In this document: in pieces, positions 37,067-48,182 of the stretch
Layout of the letters: every line of letters begins with the position of its first letter
Numbering within the stretch: position 1 is the first letter of the stretch
Assembly: GCA_011523425.1 (NCBI GenBank)
Contig: WTGU01000073.1
Span: 1-64,000 of the forward strand
From: Alphaproteobacteria bacterium
Lineage (GTDB): Bacteria; Pseudomonadota; Alphaproteobacteria; UBA828
Direction: 5' to 3'
DNA length: 64,000 nt
Notes under the pieces: generated by a model
The model's database searches: none
What the model was told of the DNA's origin: nothing
The model's input: the letters and a program-made list of their open reading frames with translations, nothing else
Translations under genes and position numbers: made by a program

Positions 37067-38509
37067 ATGCGGCCGCGTCGGCCTGTCACAGCGCTGCTGT
37101 GCCTCTGGCTCTGGCTCTGGCTCTGCGTCACGGTCGCGGCTGCGGTGCCGGCACAGGCGGCCGACGAGGACCTAGACCGCGCGCTCGCCCGCGTCATCGC
37201 CTCACGCGGGCTGGAGCCCCTGGAGCTGCCGCCGCTGGTGCCCTCGCCCAAGTTCCGGCTGGGCCAGATGCTGTTCTTCGACCCCATCCTCAGCGGTACC
37301 CGCGACGTGGCCTGCGCCACCTGCCACCTGCTGGGCCGCGGCACCTCCGATGCGGTCGCGCTCTCGGTGGGCGTGGACGCAGCCGGGCTCGCGGAGGAGC
37401 GCCGGCCGCTGGGTGCGCCGCGGGTGCACCCGCGCAACTCGATGGACCTCTGGAACCGCGGCCACGAGAGCGTGCGCAACATGTTCTGGGACGGACGGGT
37501 GAGCGAGATCGAGGCGCCGGTCAGCCGCTTCCGCACCCCGATGGGGGACTATCTGCCCGACGGGCTCGAGAGCGTGCTCGCCGCGCAGGCGCTCTTCCCC
37601 CTCGCCGGCGAGGAGGAGATGCTGGGGCTCGCGCACGACCGCTCGGCGCCGGATCTCCCCGGCGGCCACGGCGACAGGCCGAACGAGATCGCGCTCGCGG
37701 CGCTCGGCCTGGACGAGGACGAGCCGCAGCTCTTCGTCGCGGTCCACGACGCGCTCATGCGCCGGCTTCTCGGCCGGGCCGGCACGCCGCTCGCCGACTG
37801 GCAGATCGCCTACCGCCGGCTCGTCGGCCGGGCCTATCCCGAGCGGATGCTCGGCGACATCGCCATGGGCGACCTCGCCAACGCCATCGGCCACTTCCAG
37901 GCGCTCGCCTTCGTCACGCGCGACACGCCGTGGGACCGCTACCTCGCGGGCGATGCAGGCGCGATCGGCGAGGCGGCGAAGCGGGGCGCGCTGCTCTTCT
38001 ACGGCAAGGCCCGCTGCGCCGCCTGCCACAGCGGCCCGCTCTTCAGCGACTTCCAGTTCCACTCCCTCGCCGCGCCCCAGATCGGCCCCGGCATCGACGA
38101 AAGCGGCGACGATCGCGGCCGCTTCGAGGCGACGCGCATCCCCCGGCACCTCTACCAGTTCCGCACGCCGCCGCTCCGCAACGTCACGCTCACCCCGCCC
38201 TACTTCCACAGCGGCGCCGTCACGAGCCTGGCCGACGCCATCGACCATCATCTCGCGCCGCCGGCGGTCGCCGGGGCCGGTGTCGAAACCGCCGGCGAGG
38301 AAGCGCCGGACCCAGCGATCGAGGCGCTGCGCCGCGAGAGCTTTTCGCCCATGCTCAGGCGTGGCGTGGCGCTCAGCGAGGACGAGCGCGCGAGCCTCCT
38401 CGCCTTCCTCGAGAGCCTGGAGGACGCCCAGACCGGGCGCCGGCCCTTGATCGTGCCCGAAAGCGTGCCGAGCGGCCTGCCCGTGCCCGCGCTCGTCGCC
38501 GGAAATTGA
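37067..38509 (+). CDS. dihaem cytochrome c peroxidase / MauG-family protein
   Basis: A 480-residue exported dihaem protein. The signal peptide contains a short codon repeat ('LWLWLW') and ends near 'AQAA' (residues 28-32). The two haem c motifs are Cys-Ala-Thr-Cys-His at 83-87 and Cys-Ala-Ala-Cys-His at 317-321. 'FRTPPLRNVTLTPPYFHSG' in the C-terminal half is typical of the CcpA/MauG family. It would act in the periplasm, either removing H2O2 with a cytochrome donor or oxidising a protein or metabolite as MauG does. It starts 84 bp after the aminotransferase. Confidence 0.88.
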   Translation: MRPRRPVTALLCLWLWLWLCVTVAAAVPAQAADEDLDRALARVIASRGLEPLELPPLVPSPKFRLGQMLFFDPILSGTRDVACATCHLLGRGTSDAVALSVGVDAAGLAEERRPLGAPRVHPRNSMDLWNRGHESVRNMFWDGRVSEIEAPVSRFRTPMGDYLPDGLESVLAAQALFPLAGEEEMLGLAHDRSAPDLPGGHGDRPNEIALAALGLDEDEPQLFVAVHDALMRRLLGRAGTPLADWQIAYRRLVGRAYPERMLGDIAMGDLANAIGHFQALAFVTRDTPWDRYLAGDAGAIGEAAKRGALLFYGKARCAACHSGPLFSDFQFHSLAAPQIGPGIDESGDDRGRFEATRIPRHLYQFRTPPLRNVTLTPPYFHSGAVTSLADAIDHHLAPPAVAGAGVETAGEEAPDPAIEALRRESFSPMLRRGVALSEDERASLLAFLESLEDAQTGRRPLIVPESVPSGLPVPALVAGN

Positions 38510-38526
38510 GCGACGTACGGTCTTAA

Positions 38527-38538
38527 GTAACCGGTTAC
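38527..38538. promoter_or_regulatory. 12-bp palindrome upstream of the apr genes
   Basis: GTAACCGGTTAC is a perfect palindrome with a central CG, about 90 bp before the aprM start and in a less GC-rich patch than its surroundings. It resembles LacI-type operators. No regulator gene is adjacent. Confidence 0.4.
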
Positions 38539-38625
38539 ATCCAGAAAATGTTATCCTTCCCGCCGGCAGATCGATACTGTCGCTCCGGGCGCTGAGCGGA
38601 ACGGGCCGAGATCGGAGAGAATTGC

Positions 38626-39411
38626 GTGTTCACGAGTAATCCCTTCGCCGCGCTTTCGGATTCCATCTCGTCCACCGCCATACAGACCTACGTCATCGTC
38701 ATGATCGCCCTGGTCGTGGGCGGCACCCTGTTCGACGTCTGGCACAAGAGGAGCGCCGCCTACTTCTTCGCAAGCTGGCGCAACGCGCAGGCCAAGGGGA
38801 CGCGGCGGGTCGCCGGCGGGACGATCGCGGGGCTCGCGGTCCGGACCGCGTTGGTGGAGGTCCTGACGTCCGCCGAATTCGGCCTCGGCCGCCGCCGGGT
38901 CGCCCACCTGCTGACGATGTACGGCTTCCTGCTCCATGTCGCGACCACCATCGTCATGGTGTTCTGCTACCCGACGGCCGCCACGCCGACGCCCGCCGTC
39001 CTGCCCCAGCTCTGGGTCGCAGGCGCCCTGCTGGTCATGGTCGGCGGCTACTGGTTCTGGTTCTTCATTCGGGTCGACGTGGCGGCCGAGGGCCACACGC
39101 CGTTCCGCATCATGCGCGCGGACCTGTTCATCCTCTCGCTTCTCGCCAGCGCGACGCTCGGGCTGATCTGGGCCGGCCTGCAGTCGATCGAGAGCGCCGG
39201 GACGAACGTGCTCCTCGGCCTCTACCTCGTCGCCACGACGGTGCTGTTCGGCTCCGTTCCGTGGTCCAAGTTCTCGCACATGTTCTTCAAGCCCGCGGCG
39301 GCCTTCGAGAAACGGGTGTCCGAAGCGGCCGGCTCCAGGAGCAACCTGCCGGCGCCGGCCGACGAGCCCGAAACCCTCGGCAGCGCCCGCGAAAGGCCAA
39401 GTCATTACTGA
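38626..39411 (+). CDS. aprM: AprM-like membrane anchor of APS reductase
   Basis: A 261-residue integral membrane protein with about five hydrophobic helices (for example 'TYVIVMIALVVGGTLFDVW', 'LLHVATTIVMVFCYP', 'LWVAGALLVMVGGYWFWFFI'). It lies directly before aprB and aprA. In sulfur-oxidising bacteria a membrane protein called AprM occupies this place and is thought to link AprBA to the quinone pool, whereas sulfate reducers use the Qmo complex. The start is GTG at 38626 after a good ribosome site (ggagag, 38614-38619). The call rests mainly on context and topology. Confidence 0.75.
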   Translation: MFTSNPFAALSDSISSTAIQTYVIVMIALVVGGTLFDVWHKRSAAYFFASWRNAQAKGTRRVAGGTIAGLAVRTALVEVLTSAEFGLGRRRVAHLLTMYGFLLHVATTIVMVFCYPTAATPTPAVLPQLWVAGALLVMVGGYWFWFFIRVDVAAEGHTPFRIMRADLFILSLLASATLGLIWAGLQSIESAGTNVLLGLYLVATTVLFGSVPWSKFSHMFFKPAAAFEKRVSEAAGSRSNLPAPADEPETLGSARERPSHY

Positions 39412-39454
39412 TCGGCCCACCATCGCTCTCGGAAAGAGGAGCTAACCGACCCCC

Positions 39455-39916
39455 ATGCCGACCTTCGTCTACATGACCCGCTGCGACGGCTGCGGCTACT
39501 GCGTCGATATCTGCCCCTCGGACATCATGCACATCGATAAGACCTACCGGCGCGCCTACAACATCGAGCCCAACATGTGCTGGGAGTGCTACTCCTGCGT
39601 GAAGGCGTGTCCGCAGAACGCCATCGACTGCCGCGGCTACGCCGACTTCGCTCCGCTGGGCCACAGCGTCCGGACGCTGAGGGAGGAGGCGAAGGGCACC
39701 ATCTCCTGGAAGATCAAGTTCCGGGACGGCAGGGAGAAGGACTTCGTCTCCCCGATCCGCACCACGCCCTGGGGATCGATCAGGCCGCCCGCCGACTACG
39801 AGACCCCCAGCGCAGAGGCGATGAAGTCCCAGGAGCTCGCGCACGAGCCGGACGCGCTCCATGTGGACGCGCTGCCCGCGATGGCGCCGGAGCGGTTCAA
39901 GGAGGGCCTCCTCTAG
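39455..39916 (+). CDS. aprB: adenylylsulfate reductase, beta subunit (ferredoxin-like)
   Basis: Iron-sulfur subunit of APS reductase, 153 residues. Two [4Fe-4S] clusters are bound by Cys10-x2-Cys13-x2-Cys16-x3-Cys20 and Cys42-x2-Cys45-x2-Cys48-x3-Cys52. The rest forms the beta-sheet and C-terminal arm that wraps around AprA ('WGSIRPPADYETPSAEAM'). It passes electrons between AprA's FAD and the membrane partner. An AGGAG ribosome site precedes it. The stop overlaps the aprA GTG by one base. Confidence 0.93.
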   Translation: MPTFVYMTRCDGCGYCVDICPSDIMHIDKTYRRAYNIEPNMCWECYSCVKACPQNAIDCRGYADFAPLGHSVRTLREEAKGTISWKIKFRDGREKDFVSPIRTTPWGSIRPPADYETPSAEAMKSQELAHEPDALHVDALPAMAPERFKEGLL

Positions 39917-41760
39917 TGGGTCTCTTCTCGCGTCGGAAGACGGTCTTCGTGGATGCGGACATCCTGGTGGTCGGCGGCGGCATGGCCGGCTGCGGGGCGA
40001 CCTACGAGGCCGGCTACTGGGGGCGCGACCTGAAGGTGGTCTGCGTCGAGAAGGCGAACATCGAGCGCAGCGGCGCCGTGGCCCAGGGCCTCTACGCGAT
40101 CAACTGCTACATGGGCATGCAGTGGGACGAGAACCAGCCCGAGGACCATGTCCGCTACGCCCGGAACGACCTCATGGGCCTGGTGCGGGAGGATCTCGGC
40201 TACGACATCGCACGCCACGTCGATTCCACGGTGCACAAGTTCGAGGAGTGGGGCCTTCCCATCATGCGGGACCCGGAGACCGGGCGCTATCAGCGCGAAG
40301 GCAAGTGGCAGATCATGATCCACGGCGAGAGCTACAAGCCGATCGTCGCCGAGGCCGCCCGCAAGGCCGCGGCCGAAGTCTACAACCGGATCATGGTGAC
40401 CCACCTGCTGACGGACCGGACGAAGCCGGGCCGCGTCGCCGGCGCCGTCGGCTTCAACGTCCGCACCGGGGATTTCCACGTCTTCCGCGCCAGGGCCGTC
40501 ATCGTGGCGGCCGGCGGCGCCTCGCACATCTTCAAGCCCCGTGCGGTGGGCGAGGGGATGGGGCGCACCTGGTATGCGCCCTGGAGCAGCGCGTCGGCCT
40601 ATGCGCTGCCGATCCTCGTCGGCGCCAAGATGACCCAGATGGAGAACCGGATCGTCCTGACCCGCTTCAAGGACGGCTACGGCCCGGTCGGCGCCTACTT
40701 CCTCCACCTCAAGACCTACACCGAGAACGCCTACGGCGAGGAGTACGAGTCCAAGTGGTATGACCACACCAAGGCGCTGGTCGGCGACTACATCGACATG
40801 CATCCGGTGCCGACCTGTCTGCGCAACCACGCGCTGCTGGAGGAGATCAAGGCCGGCCGGGGACCCATCCGCATGGTGACGACCGAGGCCTTCGCCGACC
40901 CGCACAAGGAGCAGGTCGGCTGGGAGAATTTCCTGGGCATGACCATCGGGCAGGCGGTGGTCTGGGCCTCCCAGAACATCGATCCCAAGCACACCAACCC
41001 GGAGCTCACCACGTCCGAGCCCTACGTCATGGGCTCGCACGCCACCTGCTCGGGCGCCTGGGCAAGCGGTCCGGAGGACTGCGCGCCGGCGGCCTACCAG
41101 TGGGGCTACAACCGGATGATGACCGTCGACGGGCTGTTCGGCGCCGGCGACACCATCGGCGGCTCCGCCCACAAGTTCTCGTCGGGCTCGTTCACGGAAG
41201 GCCGGATCGCCGGCAAGGCGGCGGTCAACTACGTCAACGACCTCAAGGGCGAGCAGCCCCAGGTCAGCGAGCAGGAGTACGAGGACCTCAAGAAGACCGT
41301 CTTCCAGCCGCTCGAGACCTACAGGGTGGGCCGCAACGAGATCGTCGCGGGCACGGTCTCGCCGAGCTACATGCTGCCGCTTCACGGCCTCCAGCGCCTC
41401 GAGAAGATCATGGACGAGTATGTGGGCGGCATCAGCGCCGCCTACACGACGAACGAACCCATGCTCACGCGCGGGCTGGAGTTGCTGGCCATGCTAAGGG
41501 AAGACCTCGACCATCTGGGGGCCGAAGACCTGCACCAGCTTCAGCGGGCGTGGGAGCTTCACCACCGGGTGCTCGCCTCGGAGTCCGTGACCCATCACAC
41601 GATGTTCAGGACGGAGACGCGCTGGCCCGGATACTACTATCGCGGCGATCATCCGAAGCTGGACGACGCCGAATGGCACTGCTTCACGCTCTCACGCTAC
41701 GACCGCGAGTCCGGGGAATGGGCCATGGAGAAGGCCCCCGTCTACCACATCGTGGACTAG
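39916..41760 (+). CDS. aprA: adenylylsulfate reductase, alpha subunit (FAD)
   Basis: Catalytic flavoprotein of APS reductase, 614 residues from GTG 39916. It belongs to the fumarate reductase / aspartate oxidase fold: FAD loop 'ILVVGGGMAGCGATYEAGYW', 'CVEKANIERSGAVAQGLYAI' and a later 'DGLFGAGDTIGGSAHKFSSG' in the FAD and substrate region. Signature AprA segments such as 'INCYMGMQWDENQPEDHVRY' and 'HPVPTCLRNHALLEEIKAGRG' are present. In sulfur oxidisers it runs from sulfite plus AMP to APS, in sulfate reducers the other way. The AprM-type anchor and the aerobic-type TCA genes suggest the oxidative direction here. The enzyme is cytosolic. Confidence 0.95.
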   Translation: MGLFSRRKTVFVDADILVVGGGMAGCGATYEAGYWGRDLKVVCVEKANIERSGAVAQGLYAINCYMGMQWDENQPEDHVRYARNDLMGLVREDLGYDIARHVDSTVHKFEEWGLPIMRDPETGRYQREGKWQIMIHGESYKPIVAEAARKAAAEVYNRIMVTHLLTDRTKPGRVAGAVGFNVRTGDFHVFRARAVIVAAGGASHIFKPRAVGEGMGRTWYAPWSSASAYALPILVGAKMTQMENRIVLTRFKDGYGPVGAYFLHLKTYTENAYGEEYESKWYDHTKALVGDYIDMHPVPTCLRNHALLEEIKAGRGPIRMVTTEAFADPHKEQVGWENFLGMTIGQAVVWASQNIDPKHTNPELTTSEPYVMGSHATCSGAWASGPEDCAPAAYQWGYNRMMTVDGLFGAGDTIGGSAHKFSSGSFTEGRIAGKAAVNYVNDLKGEQPQVSEQEYEDLKKTVFQPLETYRVGRNEIVAGTVSPSYMLPLHGLQRLEKIMDEYVGGISAAYTTNEPMLTRGLELLAMLREDLDHLGAEDLHQLQRAWELHHRVLASESVTHHTMFRTETRWPGYYYRGDHPKLDDAEWHCFTLSRYDRESGEWAMEKAPVYHIVD

Positions 41761-41940
41761 CGTTTCGTTCGGGACGCTTCCGTCCATGAGCACCGCGCTC
41801 CCAACACGTCATGCCCGGACTCGTTCCGGGCATCCACGTTCTTTGCCCTTGCTGCAGGAAAAACCGGTGGATGGCCGGGACAAGCCCGGCCATGACGTCG
41901 CGGGTTCGAGCGCGCGGGGCGCCCCAGGCGTGGACGGCTC
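41761..41940. repeat. REP-like palindromic element between aprA and sat
   Basis: Two long inverted arms at 41807-41838 and 41866-41897. Each is itself a hairpin (CATGCCCGGACT...CCGGGCATCC and GGATGGCCGGGAC...CCCGGCCATG), and the outer ends CGTCATG/CATGACG are also complementary. The whole can fold into a 91-nt structure around the less GC-rich centre 'ttctttgcccttgctgcagg'. Such 'gtcatggccgggcttgtcccggccatcc' elements are abundant between genes in many Alphaproteobacteria. It may stabilise or attenuate the apr message. Confidence 0.8.
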
Positions 41941-43197
41941 GTGGCTGCCCTGATCCCCCCTCACGGCGGCGCCTTGCGGCCCCTGCTGCTGCCGGCGGGC
42001 GAGCGGGAGGAGGCGCTGAAGAGGGCACGCACCCTGAAGAAGCTGCCGCTGTCGACGCGCGAGGTCTCGGACCTCTTCATGCTCGCCATGGGCGCCTACA
42101 CGCCGCTCGCGGGCTTCATGGGCGCGGCCGACTGGCGCGGCGCGTGCCTCGAGATGCGGCTGGAGAGCGGGCTCTTCTGGCCGCTGCCGGTCACGCTTTC
42201 CTGCGACGAGGACGCCGCCGTCGCCGCCGGCGACGAGGTGGCGCTGACGGACGCGGGCGGAGAGATCCTCGGCATCCTCGCGGTCGCCGAGACCTACGCC
42301 ATCGACAAGGCTCTCGAGTGCCACGAGGTCTACCGCACCACCGACGCGGCCCATCCGGGCGTCGCCAAGGTCATGGCGCAGGGTGCGGTCAACCTGGCGG
42401 GCCCGGTCACGGTCCTCTCCGAGGGCCACTTTCCCGAGACCTACCGGGGGCTCTACCTGTGCCCCGCCGAGACCCGGGCCCTCTTCGCCGGGAAGGGCTG
42501 GTCGACGGTCGCCGCCTTCCAGACCCGCAACCCCATGCACCGCAGCCACGAGTTTCTCGCCAAGGTCGGCCTCCAGGTGTGCGACGGGGTGCTGATTCAC
42601 CAGGTCCTCGGCGCGCTCAAGGCAGGCGACATCCCGGCCGAGGTCCGGGTGCGCGCCATCGACTGGCTGGTCGCCAACCACTTCCCGGAAGGGAGGGTGA
42701 TCCAGGCCGGCTATCCCATCGAGATGCGCTACGCCGGCCCGCGGGAGGCGCTGCTGCACGCCCTCTTCCGCCAGAACTTCGGCTGCTCGCACCTGGTGGT
42801 GGGGCGTGACCATGCCGGGCTCGGCGACTATTACGGGCCCTACGACGCGCAGCGCATCTTCGACGAGATCGGGGCGGACAGCCTCGCCATCCGGCCGCTG
42901 AAGGTGGACGACACGTTCCATTGCTTCGACTGCGCGGGCATGGCGACGGGGAACGTCTGCTTTGCGCCCGACGGCGGCAAGGAGCGGGCGAGCGAGGAGG
43001 AGCGCCACCGGGCGGTGGCGGCGGTAGCGACGGGCGCCGCCCCCGGCCGGCCCTGCCGCGAGGGCGACGGCGGAAAGCTCCGCATCTCGGGCACCCGGCT
43101 GCGCGCGATGTTCGCGAACGCCGAGGCGATCCCGCCCGAGTACAGCCGCGACGGCGTGCTCGCCATCCTCCGGGCCTATTACGACCGCACCCCGTGA
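41941..43197 (+). CDS. sat: ATP sulfurylase (sulfate adenylyltransferase)
   Basis: Homomeric Sat-type enzyme, 418 residues, that interconverts APS plus pyrophosphate with ATP plus sulfate. The nucleotide-binding motifs are 'QTRNPMHRSH' at 194-203 (Gln-x-Arg-Asn and two His) and 'GRDHAGLGDYY' starting at 288. This is the single-chain dissimilatory type, not CysDN. Downstream of aprBA it would release sulfate from APS and yield ATP by substrate-level phosphorylation. The start is GTG at 41941, 180 bp after aprA with the REP element between, so it may have separate regulation. Confidence 0.95.
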   Translation: MAALIPPHGGALRPLLLPAGEREEALKRARTLKKLPLSTREVSDLFMLAMGAYTPLAGFMGAADWRGACLEMRLESGLFWPLPVTLSCDEDAAVAAGDEVALTDAGGEILGILAVAETYAIDKALECHEVYRTTDAAHPGVAKVMAQGAVNLAGPVTVLSEGHFPETYRGLYLCPAETRALFAGKGWSTVAAFQTRNPMHRSHEFLAKVGLQVCDGVLIHQVLGALKAGDIPAEVRVRAIDWLVANHFPEGRVIQAGYPIEMRYAGPREALLHALFRQNFGCSHLVVGRDHAGLGDYYGPYDAQRIFDEIGADSLAIRPLKVDDTFHCFDCAGMATGNVCFAPDGGKERASEEERHRAVAAVATGAAPGRPCREGDGGKLRISGTRLRAMFANAEAIPPEYSRDGVLAILRAYYDRTP

Positions 43198-43280
43198 CGC
43201 TCTATGATGGCTGAAGCGAGACCGTCTTTGACGGACTCGGCTCAGGCCGCGACCGCGGTTCAAGAAGGGGGAGGCGCATC

Positions 43281-44189
43281 ATGGCGGAGGTATCTTCAGG
43301 CGGACGCGATCTGGTGGGCTACGGCGCCAACCCGCCGGCGGTTCCCTGGCCGAACGGGGCGCGTCTCGCGGTCTCGGTCGTGGTCAACTATGAGGAGGGC
43401 TCGGAGTATTCCGAGGCCATGGGCGATCCGACCCAGGAGGCGCTGACCGAGTTCGGCAACTACCCGCTGCCCGAGGGCTACCGCAACCTCGCCATGGAAT
43501 CGATGTTCGAGTACGGCTCCCGCGCCGGTGTCTGGCGCATCCTCAGGCTCTTCGAGGAAACCGGGATCGCGTCGACCTTCTACGCCTGTGCCGTGGCCTT
43601 CGAGCAGAACCCGGAGGTCGCCCGCGCCGTCGTCGCCGGCGGCCACGAGGTGTGCAGCCACGGCTGGCGCTGGGAGGAGGTGTTTCGCCTCAGCCGGGAG
43701 GAGGAGCGCGAGCACATCCGTCTCGCGGTCGAGTCCTTCGAGCGCACCTGCGGCAAGCGGCCGGTGGGCTGGTACTGCCGCTTCGGCCCCTCGGTCCACA
43801 CCCGCGAGCTGGTGGTGGAAGAAGGCGGCTTCCTCTACGATTCCGACGCCTACAACGACGACCTGCCCTATTTCGTCGACGTCGGCGGCACGCGCCACCT
43901 GGTGGTGCCCTACACGCCCGACATCAACGACTTCTGCTTCTGGACGGCACCGGGCTTCCTCACCGCCGATCATTTCTACCAGTACATGCGGGACAGCTTC
44001 GACACGCTCTACGCGGAATCGGCGACCTGCCCGAAGATGATGTCGATCGGGCTGCACGCCCGCATGATCGGCCGCCCCGGTCGCATCGCCGCGCTCGCCC
44101 GCTTCATCGCCCACGCGCAAGGCCACGAGGGCGTCTGGTTCGCGACCCGGGAGGAAATCGCCCGCCACTGGCTGGAAGCGGCGGGGTAG
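43281..44189 (+). CDS. polysaccharide deacetylase family protein (allantoinase PuuE-like)
   Basis: A 302-residue NodB-homology protein. The N-terminal 'LVGYGANPPAVPWPNGARLA' and 'VVNYEEGSEYSEAMGDPTQE' are typical of the PuuE / peptidoglycan deacetylase-like subgroup. 'HEVCSHGWRWEE' holds two metal-type residues and 'DSDAYNDDLPYF' another Asp-rich site. PuuE enzymes open the ring of allantoin without a metal in some bacteria; other members deacetylate glycans. No purine or ureide genes are adjacent, so the substrate is open. It has a good AGGGGGAGG ribosome site at 43264-43273. Confidence 0.82.
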   Translation: MAEVSSGGRDLVGYGANPPAVPWPNGARLAVSVVVNYEEGSEYSEAMGDPTQEALTEFGNYPLPEGYRNLAMESMFEYGSRAGVWRILRLFEETGIASTFYACAVAFEQNPEVARAVVAGGHEVCSHGWRWEEVFRLSREEEREHIRLAVESFERTCGKRPVGWYCRFGPSVHTRELVVEEGGFLYDSDAYNDDLPYFVDVGGTRHLVVPYTPDINDFCFWTAPGFLTADHFYQYMRDSFDTLYAESATCPKMMSIGLHARMIGRPGRIAALARFIAHAQGHEGVWFATREEIARHWLEAAG

Positions 44190-44198
44190 GCCGCGGAA

Positions 44199-45969
<1,771 letters not shown>

Positions 45970-45992
45970 GGATCGACCTTGCCGGCCGGGCC

Positions 45993-47786
45993 CTAGTAGA
46001 CCCGCGCCTTGAGAGGAATGGTTTCGACCTCGTTGCTGAGCGTCTGCATGTGCACCGGCCGGTAGTCGAGCCGGGGGGTGCCGCCGTCGCCGTCGAGCCA
46101 GGCGACGGTGTGCTTGAGCCACTTGTCGTCGTCGCGGTCCGGGAAGTCCTCGCGCGCATGGCCGCCGCGGCTTTCCTCCCGATTGAGCGCCGAGTGCAGG
46201 GTGACGCTCGCCTGGCGCATGAGGTTGTCGAGCTCGATGGTCTCCGCGAGGTCCGAGTTCCAGATCAGCGAGCGGTCGGCGACGCCGATATCGTTGCGGA
46301 AGCCGTCCCAGACGCGGTCGAGCTCGCGGGCGCCGTCCTCCATGATCTCGCGGGTGCGGAAGACGCCGGCATGCTCCTGCATGGTGCGCTGCATGTCGAG
46401 GCGGATCGCGGCCGTCGGCGTCGCGCCCTTGGCGTGGCGCAGCCGGTCGAACCAGGCGAGGCTCCTGTCGAGCGCGCCGTTCACGAGCGGCTTGTGCGGC
46501 GCGCCGGCCTCGACGATCTCGGCGCAGCGCTGCGCCGCCGCGCGGCCGAACACCACGAGGTCGAGCAGCGAGTTCGACCCCAGCCGGTTGGCGCCGTGCA
46601 CCGAGACGCAGGCCGCCTCTCCCACCGACATCAGGCCGGGGACCGCGGAATCCGGATCGCCGTCCCTCACCGTCACCGTCTCGCCGGTGTAGATGCAGGG
46701 AATGCCGCCCATGTTGTAGTGGACGGTGGGGATCACCGGGACCGGCTCCACCAGCGGCTCGACGCCGGCGAAGATGCGCGCCGTCTCGGTGATGCCGGGG
46801 AGCCGCTCGTTCAGCACGTCGGCGCCGAGATGGTCCATCTTCAGGTGCATGTGGTCCTTCTCGGGCCCGCAGCCGCGCCCTTCGCGGATCTCCATGGTGA
46901 TGGCGCGGCTCACCACGTCGCGCGAGGCGAGGTCCTTGGCGTTGGGCGCGTAGCGCTCCATGAAGCGCTCGCCCTCGGAGTTGACCAGGTAGCCGCCCTC
47001 GCCGCGCGCGCCCTCGCTCATCAGGCAGCCGGAGCCGTAGATGCCGGTGGGGTGGAACTGCACGAACTCCATGTCCTGCAGCGGGAGGCCGGCGCGCAGC
47101 ACCATGGCGTTGCCGTCGCCGGTGCAGGTGTGGGCCGAGGTCGCCGAGAAGTAGGCGCGCCCGTAGCCGCCGGTGGCGAGGATCACCATGTGGGCGCGGA
47201 AGAGGTGGAGCGTGCCGTCGTCGAGGTTCCAGGCGAGCACGCCGCGGCAGGCGCCGTCCTCGTCCATCACCAGGTCGAGGGCGAAATACTCGATGAAGAA
47301 CGCTGCCTGGTGGCGCAGCGACTGCTGGTAGAGCGTGTGCAGGATGGCGTGGCCGGTGCGGTCGGCGGCGGCGCAGGTGCGGTGCGCCTGCTTCTCGCCG
47401 TAGTTCAGCGACATGCCGCCGAAGGCGCGCTGGTAGATCTTGCCGTCGGGCGTGCGAGAGAAGGGCACGCCGTAGTGCTCGAGCTCGATGACCGCGCGCG
47501 GGCCCTCCTTGCAGAGGTACTCGATCGCGTCCTGATCGCCGAGCCAGTCCGAGCCCTTGACGGTGTCGTACATGTGCCAGCGCCAGTCGTCCTCCTCCAT
47601 GTTGCCGAGTGCCGCCGAGATGCCGCCCTGGGCCGCCACCGTGTGGCTGCGGGTGGGGAAGAGCTTGCTGACGCACGCGGTCTTGAGCCCGGCCTCGGCG
47701 AGGCCGAGCGTCGCCCTCAGCCCGGCGCCGCCGGCGCCCACCACCACCACGTCGTCGCGGTGCTCGGTGATCGGGTAGGCGGTCAT
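45993..47786 (-). CDS. sdhA: succinate dehydrogenase flavoprotein subunit
   Basis: Catalytic FAD subunit of complex II, 597 residues. FAD loop '[20 protein letters not shown]'; '[18 protein letters not shown]' contains the His that carries covalent FAD; '[20 protein letters not shown]' is the C-terminal FAD segment. The substrate-site residues of the family are in place ('[13 protein letters not shown]'). Third gene of sdhCDAB-mdh. Confidence 0.97.
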   Translation of the reverse strand: MTAYPITEHRDDVVVVGAGGAGLRATLGLAEAGLKTACVSKLFPTRSHTVAAQGGISAALGNMEEDDWRWHMYDTVKGSDWLGDQDAIEYLCKEGPRAVIELEHYGVPFSRTPDGKIYQRAFGGMSLNYGEKQAHRTCAAADRTGHAILHTLYQQSLRHQAAFFIEYFALDLVMDEDGACRGVLAWNLDDGTLHLFRAHMVILATGGYGRAYFSATSAHTCTGDGNAMVLRAGLPLQDMEFVQFHPTGIYGSGCLMSEGARGEGGYLVNSEGERFMERYAPNAKDLASRDVVSRAITMEIREGRGCGPEKDHMHLKMDHLGADVLNERLPGITETARIFAGVEPLVEPVPVIPTVHYNMGGIPCIYTGETVTVRDGDPDSAVPGLMSVGEAACVSVHGANRLGSNSLLDLVVFGRAAAQRCAEIVEAGAPHKPLVNGALDRSLAWFDRLRHAKGATPTAAIRLDMQRTMQEHAGVFRTREIMEDGARELDRVWDGFRNDIGVADRSLIWNSDLAETIELDNLMRQASVTLHSALNREESRGGHAREDFPDRDDDKWLKHTVAWLDGDGGTPRLDYRPVHMQTLSNEVETIPLKARVY

Positions 47787-47790
47787 GCGC

Positions 47791-48174
47791 TCAGCCCCCC
47801 ACCGCGAGCACGATCACCGCATAGAGCGCGGCGAGGCCGAGCACGAGGCAGAGCAGGGTGTTGAGGACCAGCAGCACCCACTTGCAGTAGCCGTGCACGT
47901 AGTCCTCGATCACCACCTGCAGGCCGAGCTTCAGGTGATAGAAGGTGGCGCCGAGGAAGAGCAGCATCAGCACCGCCGCCACCGGGCCGGAGAGCCAGTC
48001 GACCAGCGCCGCGCGGTCCGCACCGCCCACCACGAGTGACCAGAGCGAGCCGACAAACCAGAGCGCGAGCGGCACCAGCAGCAGCGCCGTCAGCCGCTGC
48101 CCCCACCAGTGGCTCACCCCCTCCTTGGCGGCGCCCAGATGGCGCACCCTGGCGAGCGGCGACTGCAGCGACAC
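47791..48174 (-). CDS. sdhD: succinate dehydrogenase membrane anchor subunit
   Basis: A 127-residue hydrophobic protein with three predicted helices ('[20 protein letters not shown]', '[20 protein letters not shown]', '[19 protein letters not shown]'). '[16 protein letters not shown]' contains the His/Asp residues around haem b and the quinone site. The GTG at 48174 gives the normal length and leaves eight bases to sdhC. Confidence 0.92.
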   Translation of the reverse strand: MSLQSPLARVRHLGAAKEGVSHWWGQRLTALLLVPLALWFVGSLWSLVVGGADRAALVDWLSGPVAAVLMLLFLGATFYHLKLGLQVVIEDYVHGYCKWVLLVLNTLLCLVLGLAALYAVIVLAVGG

Positions 48175-48182
48175 GGCGCGCC

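Noticed and set aside
38626-41760. Fumarate reductase or L-aspartate oxidase in place of APS reductase
   Set aside because: AprA-specific segments, the paired AprB ferredoxin and adjacent sat identify APS reductase.
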